Notes under the pieces: model-generated | What the model saw: only the letters and a program-made list of their open reading frames with translations | Told to the model about the DNA's origin: nothing | Database searches by the model: none | Made by a program: the position numbers and the translations under genes | Shown: positions 33,605 through 41,654 of the stretch, in pieces | How positions within the stretch are numbered: the first letter of the stretch is position 1 | Layout: every line of letters begins with the position of its first letter | DNA from: Nitrosopumilus piranensis | GTDB lineage: Archaea > Thermoproteota > Nitrososphaeria > Nitrososphaerales > Nitrosopumilaceae | DNA length: 64,000 bases | Reading direction: 5' to 3' | Assembly: GCF_000875775.1 (NCBI RefSeq) | Contig: NZ_CP010868.1 | Span: 1,499,707-1,563,706 of the forward strand

Positions 33605-34140
33605 GATAATTCTGCGCTGCCAAACAATACACTAAATGCCTTGCACCAAATCAATACCTTGTTGAATTTGGTCAGATCAGCATCATCAGGTATCTCATAA
33701 TTTTGATTACCTCTGTTTGCCTTGAGCTCACCTAGATTAAGAAACTCTGATGCATTATCATCAGTTGCCAAATACACGTACAAATCAGGGCCATTAGTTG
33801 ATTGAAAGTTTTCTAGTCGCAGGACATTGCTTCCATCATCAAGTGGGATTGTGTATGCAATACCTTGGGCATCATGAATTCCATCACCTACACCAACAAA
33901 GGTTCCAGAATGTACAACAGGAGTGACTTGTTTCATAGTTTCATCCATCATAGTTTCATCCATCATAGTTTCATCCATCATAGTTTCATCCATCATAGTT
34001 TCATCCATCATAGGCTGAATAATTGCGCCAGATGGTAATGCCTCATCTATAGTAGATTCTGTAAAATACGGGGAAAGGGCATATGCAGAAACTGCACCAA
34101 CTATTATTATCGCAATAAAAGATATCAGATATTTATTCAC
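33601..34140 (-). CDS. Membrane-anchored DM13-domain protein with MMDET repeats
   Basis: An N-terminal membrane helix (YLISFIAIIIVGAVSAYAL) anchors an extracytoplasmic part. Five perfect MMDET repeats (residues about 44-69) form a spacer. A DM13 domain follows (about 75-179): VVHSGTFVGVGDGIHDAQG, VLRLENFQSTNGPDLYVYL and FNKVLIWCKAFSVLFGSAEL with the family's conserved Cys in the 'W C' motif. DM13 domains are thought to act in surface redox or heme-like electron transfer (established only loosely). It is probably a surface protein. The repeat length may vary between strains. Confidence 0.87.
   Translation of the reverse strand: MNKYLISFIAIIIVGAVSAYALSPYFTESTIDEALPSGAIIQPMMDETMMDETMMDETMMDETMMDETMKQVTPVVHSGTFVGVGDGIHDAQGIAYTIPLDDGSNVLRLENFQSTNGPDLYVYLATDDNASEFLNLGELKANRGNQNYEIPDDADLTKFNKVLIWCKAFSVLFGSAELS
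33934..34008 (-). repeat. 15-bp tandem repeat x5 (MMDET)
   Basis: Five identical copies of CATAGTTTCATCCAT in direct tandem within the DM13 gene, encoding MMDET. There is no synonymous drift between units, so the array expanded recently or is kept uniform by slippage. In-frame (15 bp), so copy-number change would lengthen or shorten the spacer without a frameshift. Confidence 0.95.
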
Positions 34141-34184
34141 AGAAAAAACAATAGCAATTTAGTATAAAGGTAATTTTCCAAATA

Positions 34185-34325
34185 TTAGATAGATTTTTTT
34201 AAAATATCATTTATTACTTTTGAAAAACTAACTGTTGCTGTTGTTTTTTTCATTTCTGAGGCTTGCTTTAACCGTAATTTTTTGTAGGTATGATCATCAA
34301 TAATTAATGAAATACGTTTTGACAT
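34185..34325 (-). CDS. Ribbon-helix-helix-like micro-protein, 46 residues
   Basis: The ATG frame reads MSKRISLIIDDHTYKKLRLK then QASEMKKTTATVSFSKVIND and ILKKSI. A basic strand (KRISLIIDD) followed by two helices with 'TYKKLR...' and 'FSKVINDILKK' is the Arc/MetJ ribbon-helix-helix pattern, so it is probably a DNA-binding dimer. It lies 163 bases after the S-layer gene on the same strand and could regulate surface genes. The start at 34325 has no strong Shine-Dalgarno. Confidence 0.7.
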   Translation of the reverse strand: MSKRISLIIDDHTYKKLRLKQASEMKKTTATVSFSKVINDILKKSI

Positions 34326-34488
34326 ACTTTCTTAAAGTGTTAACCATATTTAATGGACGTGGGTGTTTTGTAATTGTGAGGATGTGAATAAGTCTTTTAA
34401 TTCAAATAATATAAAAATATTCAATTAATTGATTTTTCAGACATGCATTTTAGAAACAAAATAAATAATTTACTAAATTTATTCACAA

Positions 34489-37400
34489 TTAGTTTACATC
34501 AATTGTAAACTCTACAGTAGGACTCAAGGCAATAGGATTAGTCAAACTAGTCCAAACAAAAACTGTTGCAGTGTATTTTCCAGATTTTTCAGGTATCCAA
34601 GAGACTGCGGGAGAGAAGTTTTGATTAACCTCAAGGCTTCCAGTAATCCAAGACAAAGATTGTACAGAATTGTTAGAGTCTTGAATTTGTACAAGATAGG
34701 TAAATGGCTGAGTTGCAATGTTTTTGTTAGAAATTCCTGTAGTTATCTGAATTTGCTGATCAGCCTTAACTTGTCCAATAACATTTCCAAATGAATCCAC
34801 AACTCTAGGAGTTCCCACAGGTACTCGTTCTAATGGTGGAATAACAGGACCCACAACAGTACTAGAGATAATTTTTAACTCATCTGCCTTTGCGTATGGC
34901 TTTGGCAGTGTATTGTCTTCATATTTTGCAGTAACAAAATCACCTTCACTTACACGCAACCTATGACCAGATGACTGATCTTTGGAAGAAAATGTAACAT
35001 GACCCTCAAAGATTCCTGTTGCCTGACCAGTCTCAGTCACTGTAAGGTCAATTCCACCAAGATCAGAATCAGACCACACATCTATAGTGAATGTGTTTAC
35101 TGTGTTAGGATTGAGATTCATATCAGGATCTATGACACGTATAATTCCGTTTCCATTGGCAGATGTTGCACCTTGAACCCATTCAACATTACCTATGTTC
35201 CATTTGATTAATGCAGATGCAGTCAAAGTTTGTCTGTCTGAATATTGGAAGGATACAGTTAATCCATCATCATTCTTTGATTCTAAGAATCCATTTTTAG
35301 GACCACCATTACTTTTTGGTTCGGTTCTTGGAGTGGTATCAATTCCATCAATGCTACCAGTTCTAGGATTTCCATCAGCATCATGTTTGAACCCAGTTAG
35401 TATTACTTCGCCGACAAAAATTCCAGTGTTAAATCCAGTCTCAGTTAGTTTGTATTGAGACAATTTGTTTGAGCGAGTAGAAATTTTAATTTCGTTATCA
35501 GATTTACTTCCTATCTCGTCTATTTTATTTTCATTAAAATTATGATCAGGTGCAATAATTGTGATGTAGACTTTTTCAGTCCACGAGTATACTTTCTTGT
35601 CCAATGCTATCTGAGATTGGAAGTTTGATGTTGAGAATCTTATCTCTACTTTCTGATCATTTTTTCCAACAAAATCGGAGCCTGGTGTTCCCCAATCGGT
35701 GTATGTGACTTTGATGTTCTCGCCTCTATCAACTTGCTTTTTATTTATTTCAGATGGGATTTTTATCGATGTCTGAAATATTCCAGTAGATTCTCCTGTT
35801 TCACGTAGTCCAACAGGTCGTGGATCAAATATTTTTCCATTGTTTGTCATAGCACCACCCAATGCACCCATAGAGACCTTGGCATCATCAGACTTCCACT
35901 CCAATACATCAAGTGAGTATGTCTCTGCTTTTCTGGAATCAAAATTCAAGTCAGGATCAATTAATGTGATTAATGCGTCGCGGCCAACAATGTAAGATTG
36001 GGTATCAGATTGGAGTACACCCATCCTGAGATCAAATGCAGCAGAATCAGTCACAGTTCTAGATGAGCCAGAGGCATCAGCCTGATCAGCATATTCTACA
36101 GTAATAATATCACCTTGCAAGACACAATAGCTTCCAGAAGAAGGCTTTGCATCAAATCTTGATAAAACACCGGTTTTTGATTTATCTAATTTTTCAAATC
36201 CGGATTCCAAAGTAGTTGGACATTTTGTAGAAGATGGACCATCGACATACTTGATTGGTAAACTAAACTGGAATACTCCTGAGCTAGGAGATGTTTCTGG
36301 AATTGGTCCAAACTCTCTTGTAATACCACTTTTTACATTCTTACCAACAGTAATTACTCCTACTTTTGCTTCCTCTCCACCTGCAGTTGCCAAAACAATG
36401 GTTGAGGAACCTCTAGTAACCATTACTTTGATTGGCCCATTTGTTGTTCCGCCAATGTTTTGGGATAATTTGTCTTCTCCATTAGGAGATAGATTGTAAT
36501 CAGCATCATGGATTCTGATATCAAGCATTGTATCTCTTGGTCCAATCTCTTCTCCAGAGTCAATTGCTTTGAAATCTCCATTTTTAGTAATCGCAGTTAG
36601 GTGGAAAGGGAATATGGAATTGCTATCAGGAATTGTAGAAGAAGTTTTTCCTGATTCATAAAAGTTAGAAACTGCACCTATTGGTACTGGGTATGTTGTT
36701 CTATCAAGCTTGACAATTCCGCTTGTTGCACCAACTGATGCGCTTGCAGATGTTATTGCTGCCTGACTTGATTGCCCTCTAAAGTCATAGTATACTGCTC
36801 CAATGTCAACACCAGATGTAGATTTTACAACACCGCCATCATTTCTTGAACAGTATTGAGAAGGAATTTTGAAATCGCCTTTGAACTCACCTGTCTTTTT
36901 TCCTGTCTCAACTAAAGTAAATCCAGTTGAACTTAATCCATCTAGTCCAGAGATTGCAGAACATGATTTACCATTGTGCAAAATGTTGGATTTTAACCAT
37001 CGTTCATCATCAAAAGTAATCTCTAACAATCTACCAAATGGCTGATTGTTCTCTCTAAATCCTAGATTTGCAAGTCCTACCGTATCAACTGCAGGATCAT
37101 TTGGGAATTTTGTAGCATCAACTACAGTATAGATATCAACAAGATCAGAATTAGTATTCAAATCCTTATCAAGCAAGTTTACACCAACAGTATCACCAGG
37201 CTTGAATGTCTTGACTGACAGTACTACTATTCCCATATGAGACAATACGTCTTGTTGATCAGATATTGTAGTCTGTACTCCATCAGAGCCCAAGTCATTG
37301 TAACTTATTCGCGGTGCTTCGTTTCCTTTGAGTTCATCAATGATTATGAATACAGGTTCATCATCAATTGGAAGAATTTGCTCATACGTTTTAGAATCAA

Positions 37401-39648
37401 AGATGTTGAGTTGGTTTAGCATAATATATTCAAGACTGCCTCTGAACTTTCCTGCGCTGTTTGATAGTTCTTCCATCTCTACACGGACAATTTGATTTGC
37501 TACTCTGTCACTTTTTGCAGTGCCGGCATTTTTTAGACCATATGAGAAAAAGTCAGCTACGATTGGTTTTGTCTCTGTTCCAATGTTTTGTATTTTAGGA
37601 TATGCAAACATCAAGCCAATTTTTTCATTTCCTGAAAAAGATGATGAAAACAAGTTAGAGTGAAGTGTTTGCGGACTAGAAACTTGCTGTGTAGAGTTGA
37701 GATTAATCAGATTCTGAACAGTTGTATCAGATGCAATCTTGATTGCAGTAATGCCAGAAGTTGGATTTCCTGAAGAGTCAAGAATAGATGATGTTGTAAT
37801 TAGAAGATAGATATCGACACTACTAATTTCAGTGCCAAGTGAACGTATATCAAAATTAAACATGTTTAGCCCTTTGAATTTCTTGGATGAATCAAATGGG
37901 TTGTTTATAGAAGAATAAAGTTCAGATAGATTTGTTTTCAGATCAATTACTAGTGCATCAGAATCAGTGTTAGATGAAGGATCTATTCTTGCCCTATCAC
38001 TGTGCTTTTCTACCAAGACACTAGTACCAGTACCCAAAACTGTTTCTGAAAGTGTGAACTGTCCAGAGGTTGTAGGGGTTAGAGTATATCCATTTAGAAA
38101 TGATGCAGTTGTTTTGGTGTTTGATTCTGTTCCACTTTCACCTAAGGTGTATGGGTCTCCCGTACTTAATGCTGGAATTGCCTTGTAAGATGGATTAAAC
38201 AAATCAAGATCTTCTTTTTCTAAATTATTCTTGTTTGCATCAGAATCTATCAATATCACAGGCATCTCTTCACCAGAATTCCACTCGTTTCCCTTCAAAG
38301 ATTCATCAAGAGAAAGTGTGCCCTTGCCAAATCCAATTAAAAGTGTGGTTGATTTTTTATTATATTCTATTGATGCAGATGTTCCTCTTTGTGCATTGTC
38401 AGTTGTAAGTAAAACAGAGTCATTGTTTGCATCAGTAGTTGTAAAGACTGCACTGTTTGGTCCAGTTTCAGTTATTGTTACAGGATATTTTCCTGTAGCA
38501 ATAGAGCCACCACTGGTTGCAATTTGGGATATGTCTAATTCTCCATCACCATTTGTTTGGGAATTACTATTATCTTGAATTGTAAGAACATTTGATTGTC
38601 CTTGTACGTTTGGATTTATCTTGAGAACTCCATTATCTTTGAACATCATGGAACTGAGTTTTGATGCTAGATTTACAGCACCTGTAGTTCCATCTGAATC
38701 ATTTTTGCCAGAATCTTCATAGAGCAGATAATATGTAGAAGGGCCTGATGGCAAGGTTCCAAATGACCAAGAATCCTCATCGGTAGGATCTATGTTTAAG
38801 CTAAGATCTGTAATTTTGAGATTAACGTCTGAAGATCTAGGATATGAGGTTCTATCTAGTTCAAAATTTACAAGTTTGTCTGCTGAATCAAATGTAAGTG
38901 TAGTTTGTTGTGGACCGCCACCACGGTTGTATTGAACTACTACATTTCCGCCTTTAGAAAAATCATAAAGTTGGATAAATGGCCAAAGGTCTTGTGATGC
39001 CAATCCAACTTGTCCCAGTTTGACAGAACCACCGCCAGAGTTTATCGTCTTTGCCTGTCTAACTACATTAATGGAATTTTTTGTGTATGGGGAAGACAAG
39101 GAACAGTCTTGGGAAATCTCTTTTGGTGTAGAACCGTTTTCGCCACCAATACCAGTACCACTAACAGGTATTGCAATGCCAACAGTCTCAGTTACAGAGA
39201 ATCCAAGAACAGATGAGCTTGGAGTACAAAGAGTTCCAAAGTCAAGACCCTTTCCTGTCAGGCCAACTGTACTGTCTGCAATCTGGGCTTGTGCTCTATC
39301 TGCAAAATAACCATACCAATTGCCATCAACTGCTTGAACCATTCGAAGATTTTTGCCATTGACTGTAACATCTGGTTCGCCTATTGCTTTTCCAGTATCA
39401 CCAATATTTTGATCACGAATTACGACTTCAATTACTTGCGGACCTGAAATTCTATTTTGAGATTGAGGATTGTTTGCTGAAACATAGAGATTAGTTGTTT
39501 GCGCATCAGCTGTGAAAAGATTTCCAAAAGATACACTTCCTGTAAAAATTAGAATAGATAGTGCAATTGCAGATAAGATTCTTTGGCGAGACATTTTGGT
39601 AACAATTTCCTTGGTTTTAATGGTATGAAAGGATTGTGTACTTTTCAC
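34489..39648 (-). CDS. S-layer protein with repeated Ig-like modules, about 1.7 kresidues
   Basis: Giant secreted protein that most likely forms the cell's surface lattice. A Sec signal is seen in MSRQRILSAIALSILIFTGS (Met19 of the open frame) with a cleavage region TADAQ-TTNLY. The mature part is acidic and rich in D/N/S/T/G, built of many beta-sandwich modules carrying paired motifs: a 'DPD.N' turn (IDPDLNF, IDPDMNLNPN, LDKDLNTN) and 'ETG..TGIF.G' (LTETGFNTGIFVGE, VTETGQATGIFEGH, LRETGESTGIFQTS). There is no C-terminal membrane helix. The first in-frame start is GTG at 39648 inside a strong Shine-Dalgarno, the next is ATG at 39594. The leader micro-ORF lies directly upstream. Confidence 0.9.
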   Translation of the reverse strand: MKSTQSFHTIKTKEIVTKMSRQRILSAIALSILIFTGSVSFGNLFTADAQTTNLYVSANNPQSQNRISGPQVIEVVIRDQNIGDTGKAIGEPDVTVNGKNLRMVQAVDGNWYGYFADRAQAQIADSTVGLTGKGLDFGTLCTPSSSVLGFSVTETVGIAIPVSGTGIGGENGSTPKEISQDCSLSSPYTKNSINVVRQAKTINSGGGSVKLGQVGLASQDLWPFIQLYDFSKGGNVVVQYNRGGGPQQTTLTFDSADKLVNFELDRTSYPRSSDVNLKITDLSLNIDPTDEDSWSFGTLPSGPSTYYLLYEDSGKNDSDGTTGAVNLASKLSSMMFKDNGVLKINPNVQGQSNVLTIQDNSNSQTNGDGELDISQIATSGGSIATGKYPVTITETGPNSAVFTTTDANNDSVLLTTDNAQRGTSASIEYNKKSTTLLIGFGKGTLSLDESLKGNEWNSGEEMPVILIDSDANKNNLEKEDLDLFNPSYKAIPALSTGDPYTLGESGTESNTKTTASFLNGYTLTPTTSGQFTLSETVLGTGTSVLVEKHSDRARIDPSSNTDSDALVIDLKTNLSELYSSINNPFDSSKKFKGLNMFNFDIRSLGTEISSVDIYLLITTSSILDSSGNPTSGITAIKIASDTTVQNLINLNSTQQVSSPQTLHSNLFSSSFSGNEKIGLMFAYPKIQNIGTETKPIVADFFSYGLKNAGTAKSDRVANQIVRVEMEELSNSAGKFRGSLEYIMLNQLNIFDSKTYEQILPIDDEPVFIIIDELKGNEAPRISYNDLGSDGVQTTISDQQDVLSHMGIVVLSVKTFKPGDTVGVNLLDKDLNTNSDLVDIYTVVDATKFPNDPAVDTVGLANLGFRENNQPFGRLLEITFDDERWLKSNILHNGKSCSAISGLDGLSSTGFTLVETGKKTGEFKGDFKIPSQYCSRNDGGVVKSTSGVDIGAVYYDFRGQSSQAAITSASASVGATSGIVKLDRTTYPVPIGAVSNFYESGKTSSTIPDSNSIFPFHLTAITKNGDFKAIDSGEEIGPRDTMLDIRIHDADYNLSPNGEDKLSQNIGGTTNGPIKVMVTRGSSTIVLATAGGEEAKVGVITVGKNVKSGITREFGPIPETSPSSGVFQFSLPIKYVDGPSSTKCPTTLESGFEKLDKSKTGVLSRFDAKPSSGSYCVLQGDIITVEYADQADASGSSRTVTDSAAFDLRMGVLQSDTQSYIVGRDALITLIDPDLNFDSRKAETYSLDVLEWKSDDAKVSMGALGGAMTNNGKIFDPRPVGLRETGESTGIFQTSIKIPSEINKKQVDRGENIKVTYTDWGTPGSDFVGKNDQKVEIRFSTSNFQSQIALDKKVYSWTEKVYITIIAPDHNFNENKIDEIGSKSDNEIKISTRSNKLSQYKLTETGFNTGIFVGEVILTGFKHDADGNPRTGSIDGIDTTPRTEPKSNGGPKNGFLESKNDDGLTVSFQYSDRQTLTASALIKWNIGNVEWVQGATSANGNGIIRVIDPDMNLNPNTVNTFTIDVWSDSDLGGIDLTVTETGQATGIFEGHVTFSSKDQSSGHRLRVSEGDFVTAKYEDNTLPKPYAKADELKIISSTVVGPVIPPLERVPVGTPRVVDSFGNVIGQVKADQQIQITTGISNKNIATQPFTYLVQIQDSNNSVQSLSWITGSLEVNQNFSPAVSWIPEKSGKYTATVFVWTSLTNPIALSPTVEFTIDVN

Positions 39649-39657
39649 CTCCTCCTA
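39646..39657 (-). promoter_or_regulatory. Strong Shine-Dalgarno site of the S-layer gene
   Basis: TAGGAGGAGGTG on the minus strand, identical to the site before the phasin-like gene. Its last three bases are the GTG at 39648. No start codon lies at the usual 5-10 bases beyond it, and the likely signal-peptide ATG is 51 bases downstream, so which start it serves is unclear. Confidence 0.7.
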
Positions 39658-39663
39658 GTTGGT

Positions 39664-39825
39664 TTAAGCGTAATTTGTCAAATCATCATCTAAGAATATC
39701 CAGGACAATCCGGCCAATTCTGTCCAGTTGCAGGACGTACTGGTTGGAAGAGCATTTTTGGCATCACTTCCAACCAGAGATAATGACTGGTCTGGTCTTT
39801 GGATGTTTAGTGTAACTTGTTTCAT
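39664..39825 (-). CDS. Leader micro-ORF B (53 residues) upstream of the S-layer gene
   Basis: The frame runs from ATG at 39825 to TAA at 39664. The peptide starts MKQVTLNIQRPDQSLSL, contains VGSDAKNALPTS, then WTELAGLSWIFLDDDL and ends TNYA. It is homologous to the 55-residue frame at 11645-11812 (shared SLS, DAKNA, GLSWIF plus acidic residues). A TATA box (TTATAAG) sits about 27 bases upstream, making it the leaderless first cistron of the S-layer mRNA. The stop is 6 bases before the strong Shine-Dalgarno, and it is in the same reading frame as the S-layer gene, separated by TAA and TAG. It may be a leader peptide, translational coupling device or small regulator. Confidence 0.82.
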   Translation of the reverse strand: MKQVTLNIQRPDQSLSLVGSDAKNALPTSTSCNWTELAGLSWIFLDDDLTNYA

Positions 39826-39846
39826 TAACAGAGTATAGTGAGTGTA

Positions 39847-39857
39847 TCTTATAACCC
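39847..39857 (-). promoter_or_regulatory. TATA box of the S-layer leader ORF
   Basis: On the minus strand GGGTTATAAGA is centred about 27 bases before the ATG at 39825. This is one of the best TATA matches in the window and fits the very high expression expected of an S-layer gene. Confidence 0.6.
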
Positions 39858-39960
39858 ACTAGAGAATTGTGCAAAATTAATTTTAAGATAATTAGTTGAC
39901 TTTGTTCAGTCTAAAATCAACTAATGAACAATTTATCCTAAATCTATTTTAAGTTGGATT

Positions 39961-40016
39961 GAGATGAAATTCCCTACAAAGGAATTCTCCTAGTTGGTTG
40001 TAGGGTTTTTCATCTC
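39961..40016. other. Long inverted repeat between tRNA-Ser and the S-layer promoter
   Basis: Two 19-base arms (39961-39979 and 39998-40016) pair at 17 of 19 positions; cores CCCTACAA/TTGTAGGG and GAGATGAAA/TTTCATCTC. The 18-base loop holds CTCCTAGTTGG, which continues into the right arm as CTCCTAGTTGGTT, a 13-base copy of the segment around the S-layer Shine-Dalgarno. It may end the tRNA-Ser transcript or regulate the S-layer locus. Confidence 0.65.
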
Positions 40017-40053
40017 ATTGATAATTTGGTAAAGAATTTTGTATTCAAGAAAA

Positions 40054-40154
40054 TGGCGCCGGGAGGGAGATTTGAACTCCCGTTCCCTTGCGAGAACGCG
40101 CTTTATGGTTAACAATTTCCAGGCGCGCGCCCTACCAGGCTAGGCGACCCCGGC
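40054..40154 (-). tRNA. tRNA-Ser (anticodon GGA) with a 14-base intron
   Basis: Acceptor GCCGGGG pairs with TCCCGGC (one G-U), discriminator G, and CCA is encoded (40056-40054). The D arm is GCC/GGC, the anticodon stem CGCGC/GCGCG, the long variable arm GTTC...GAAC (the serine hallmark), and the T arm GGGAG-TTCAAAT-CTCCC. The region between the anticodon-stem strands is 21 bases instead of 7; removing 14 bases (40116-40103) after position 37 leaves loop CTGGAAA with anticodon GGA. The canonical 37/38 intron site suits cleavage by EndA. Confidence 0.93.
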
Positions 40155-40205
40155 ACAAGTCTTGCGACAAATTTAGTTTTTAGAATCTGATTATAAATTG
40201 TGTTA

Positions 40206-40652
40206 CTACTTCCAAATAGTTACAGTAGTTGAACGTTCTACTTTTTTTCCCATTGGATCAAATCCTTTTGTTGAAATCTTGTAGAGGCCTTCTAATGTAA
40301 CATCACCATCATTTTTTATTTGATCCCAGGAAAGTTCCACCTCTTCATTTGGTTTGAGTTCAGAAATTACTTGGGCAGATGTTGGAGTATACATCAAAAT
40401 GCCAGACAGTCCGGTAATTCTTAATCCATATGATTTATCTGAAAATGTTATCGGGACAGTTCCAGTGTTTTTAATTATAATGTTAATCTCTTCGCCTTTC
40501 TTAAAATCAAATTTTTCAGTTAGAATTGAAATTCCAGGACCTTCAACATATACTAGTTGACTAGTATTTTTTACATCGATTAGAAAAATTCCATATCCCA
40601 ATCCAGCAATTACACCGATTCCAACAAATATTACAAGACTTTTTGAGAGCAA
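40206..40652 (-). CDS. Single-pass membrane protein with extracytoplasmic beta domain, 148 residues
   Basis: Not recognised. An N-terminal signal-anchor (LVIFVGIGVIAGLGYGIFLI) is followed by a strand-rich domain with ILTEKFDFKKGEEINIIIKN then TGTVPITFSDKSYGLRI, reminiscent of intracellular proteinase inhibitor/BsuPI or Ig-like sandwiches. It begins with TTG at 40652, 3 bases after the Cbf5 stop, so it may be the last gene of the SecY operon. Confidence 0.68.
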   Translation of the reverse strand: MLSKSLVIFVGIGVIAGLGYGIFLIDVKNTSQLVYVEGPGISILTEKFDFKKGEEINIIIKNTGTVPITFSDKSYGLRITGLSGILMYTPTSAQVISELKPNEEVELSWDQIKNDGDVTLEGLYKISTKGFDPMGKKVERSTTVTIWK

Positions 40653-40655
40653 TTT

Positions 40656-41654
40656 TTATTCTTTAGAAGAAGGTTTTGTTCTCCATTTTTTAGGATATGT
40701 GTTTGGGGCCATTATGATTCTCCTTGTCTCAAATGCATAGCCCTTTGTTGCATCACGAATCTCTTCTTCACTCATTGTGGATTCTGCCAGTGCTACTGCT
40801 TCACCTTTTTGAGTATAGATTCCAACAATGTCACCTTTCTTCAAATTTGGAGATATCTTCAAAATTCCTGGAATTGCAAGTTGTGCGCCATGACACATTG
40901 CATCTACTGCAGAATCACGAATCACTATTGATTTTAATTCACTTAGTGCAAGCTCTACGGGCTTTATCATGCTCTTGAGTTTAGCATCATCTTTTTTTTC
41001 TTCCCACAATGCAAATGCATTTGCTAATTCATGCAAAGTTACCAGTCCATCAGTCTCTCTGAACTGATCAACTCTAGTTCTTCTAAGCTCAATCATAGTT
41101 GCACCAGGTCCCAAAATCTCACCTAGGTCATAGTACAGTTTTCTGATGTAGGTTCCTGCCTCACACAAGACTCGAGTTAGTAGTAATCTCTCTTTTTGTT
41201 CTAATACTTCAAATTCATAAATTGTTCTTGTCCTTGTTTGTCTGACTACTGCTGAGCGCTGTGGAGGTTTTTGGTAAATCTCCCCAGTTAGTGACTCTAC
41301 AATCTCATGTAGTTTTTCTTTTGATGGAAGGGAGTGGACACGTCCTAGTGCATGATACTCTTTTGGTCCAAAGAGAAGTACTCCTAATGCTTTAGTTGCC
41401 TCACCAAGACCTAGCGGTAAAACTCCAGATACTTGAGGGTCTAGTGTTCCGCTATGTCCAATCTTTGGCAGCTTTAAGATTCTCTTTGTCCAAGCTACAG
41501 TCTCATGGCTTGTAGGACCAGGAGGTTTGTCTAAAATAATTATTCCATAGTTTAGTAGTTGCTCGATTGTTCTTTTGTCATAGTATGTGCCGTATGCATC
41601 ATCAGTAATGTCTTGATCAACTTCGATTAGATTCTCTAGTTGCTTTAGAGTCAT
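40656..41654 (-). CDS. cbf5: tRNA/rRNA pseudouridine synthase Cbf5 (TruB family with PUA domain)
   Basis: Catalytic subunit of the archaeal H/ACA RNP and tRNA Psi55 synthase. It has GIIILDKPPGPTSHETVAW, the catalytic loop KIGHSGTLDPQVSGVLPLGL (Asp in TLDP), an IYQKPPQRSAVVR segment and CEAGTYIRKLYYDLG. A C-terminal PUA domain covers about 250-325 (KPVELALSELKSIVIRD, GDIVGIYTQKGEAVALAES). 332 residues, normal. It overlaps Cmk by 4 bases. Confidence 0.95.
   Translation of the reverse strand: MTLKQLENLIEVDQDITDDAYGTYYDKRTIEQLLNYGIIILDKPPGPTSHETVAWTKRILKLPKIGHSGTLDPQVSGVLPLGLGEATKALGVLLFGPKEYHALGRVHSLPSKEKLHEIVESLTGEIYQKPPQRSAVVRQTRTRTIYEFEVLEQKERLLLTRVLCEAGTYIRKLYYDLGEILGPGATMIELRRTRVDQFRETDGLVTLHELANAFALWEEKKDDAKLKSMIKPVELALSELKSIVIRDSAVDAMCHGAQLAIPGILKISPNLKKGDIVGIYTQKGEAVALAESTMSEEEIRDATKGYAFETRRIIMAPNTYPKKWRTKPSSKE

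Noticed and set aside
39010-39362. Several plus-strand frames over the S-layer gene (also at 37967-38578 and 35195-35458).
   Set aside because: They lie opposite a long well-supported coding region and have shadow-like composition.
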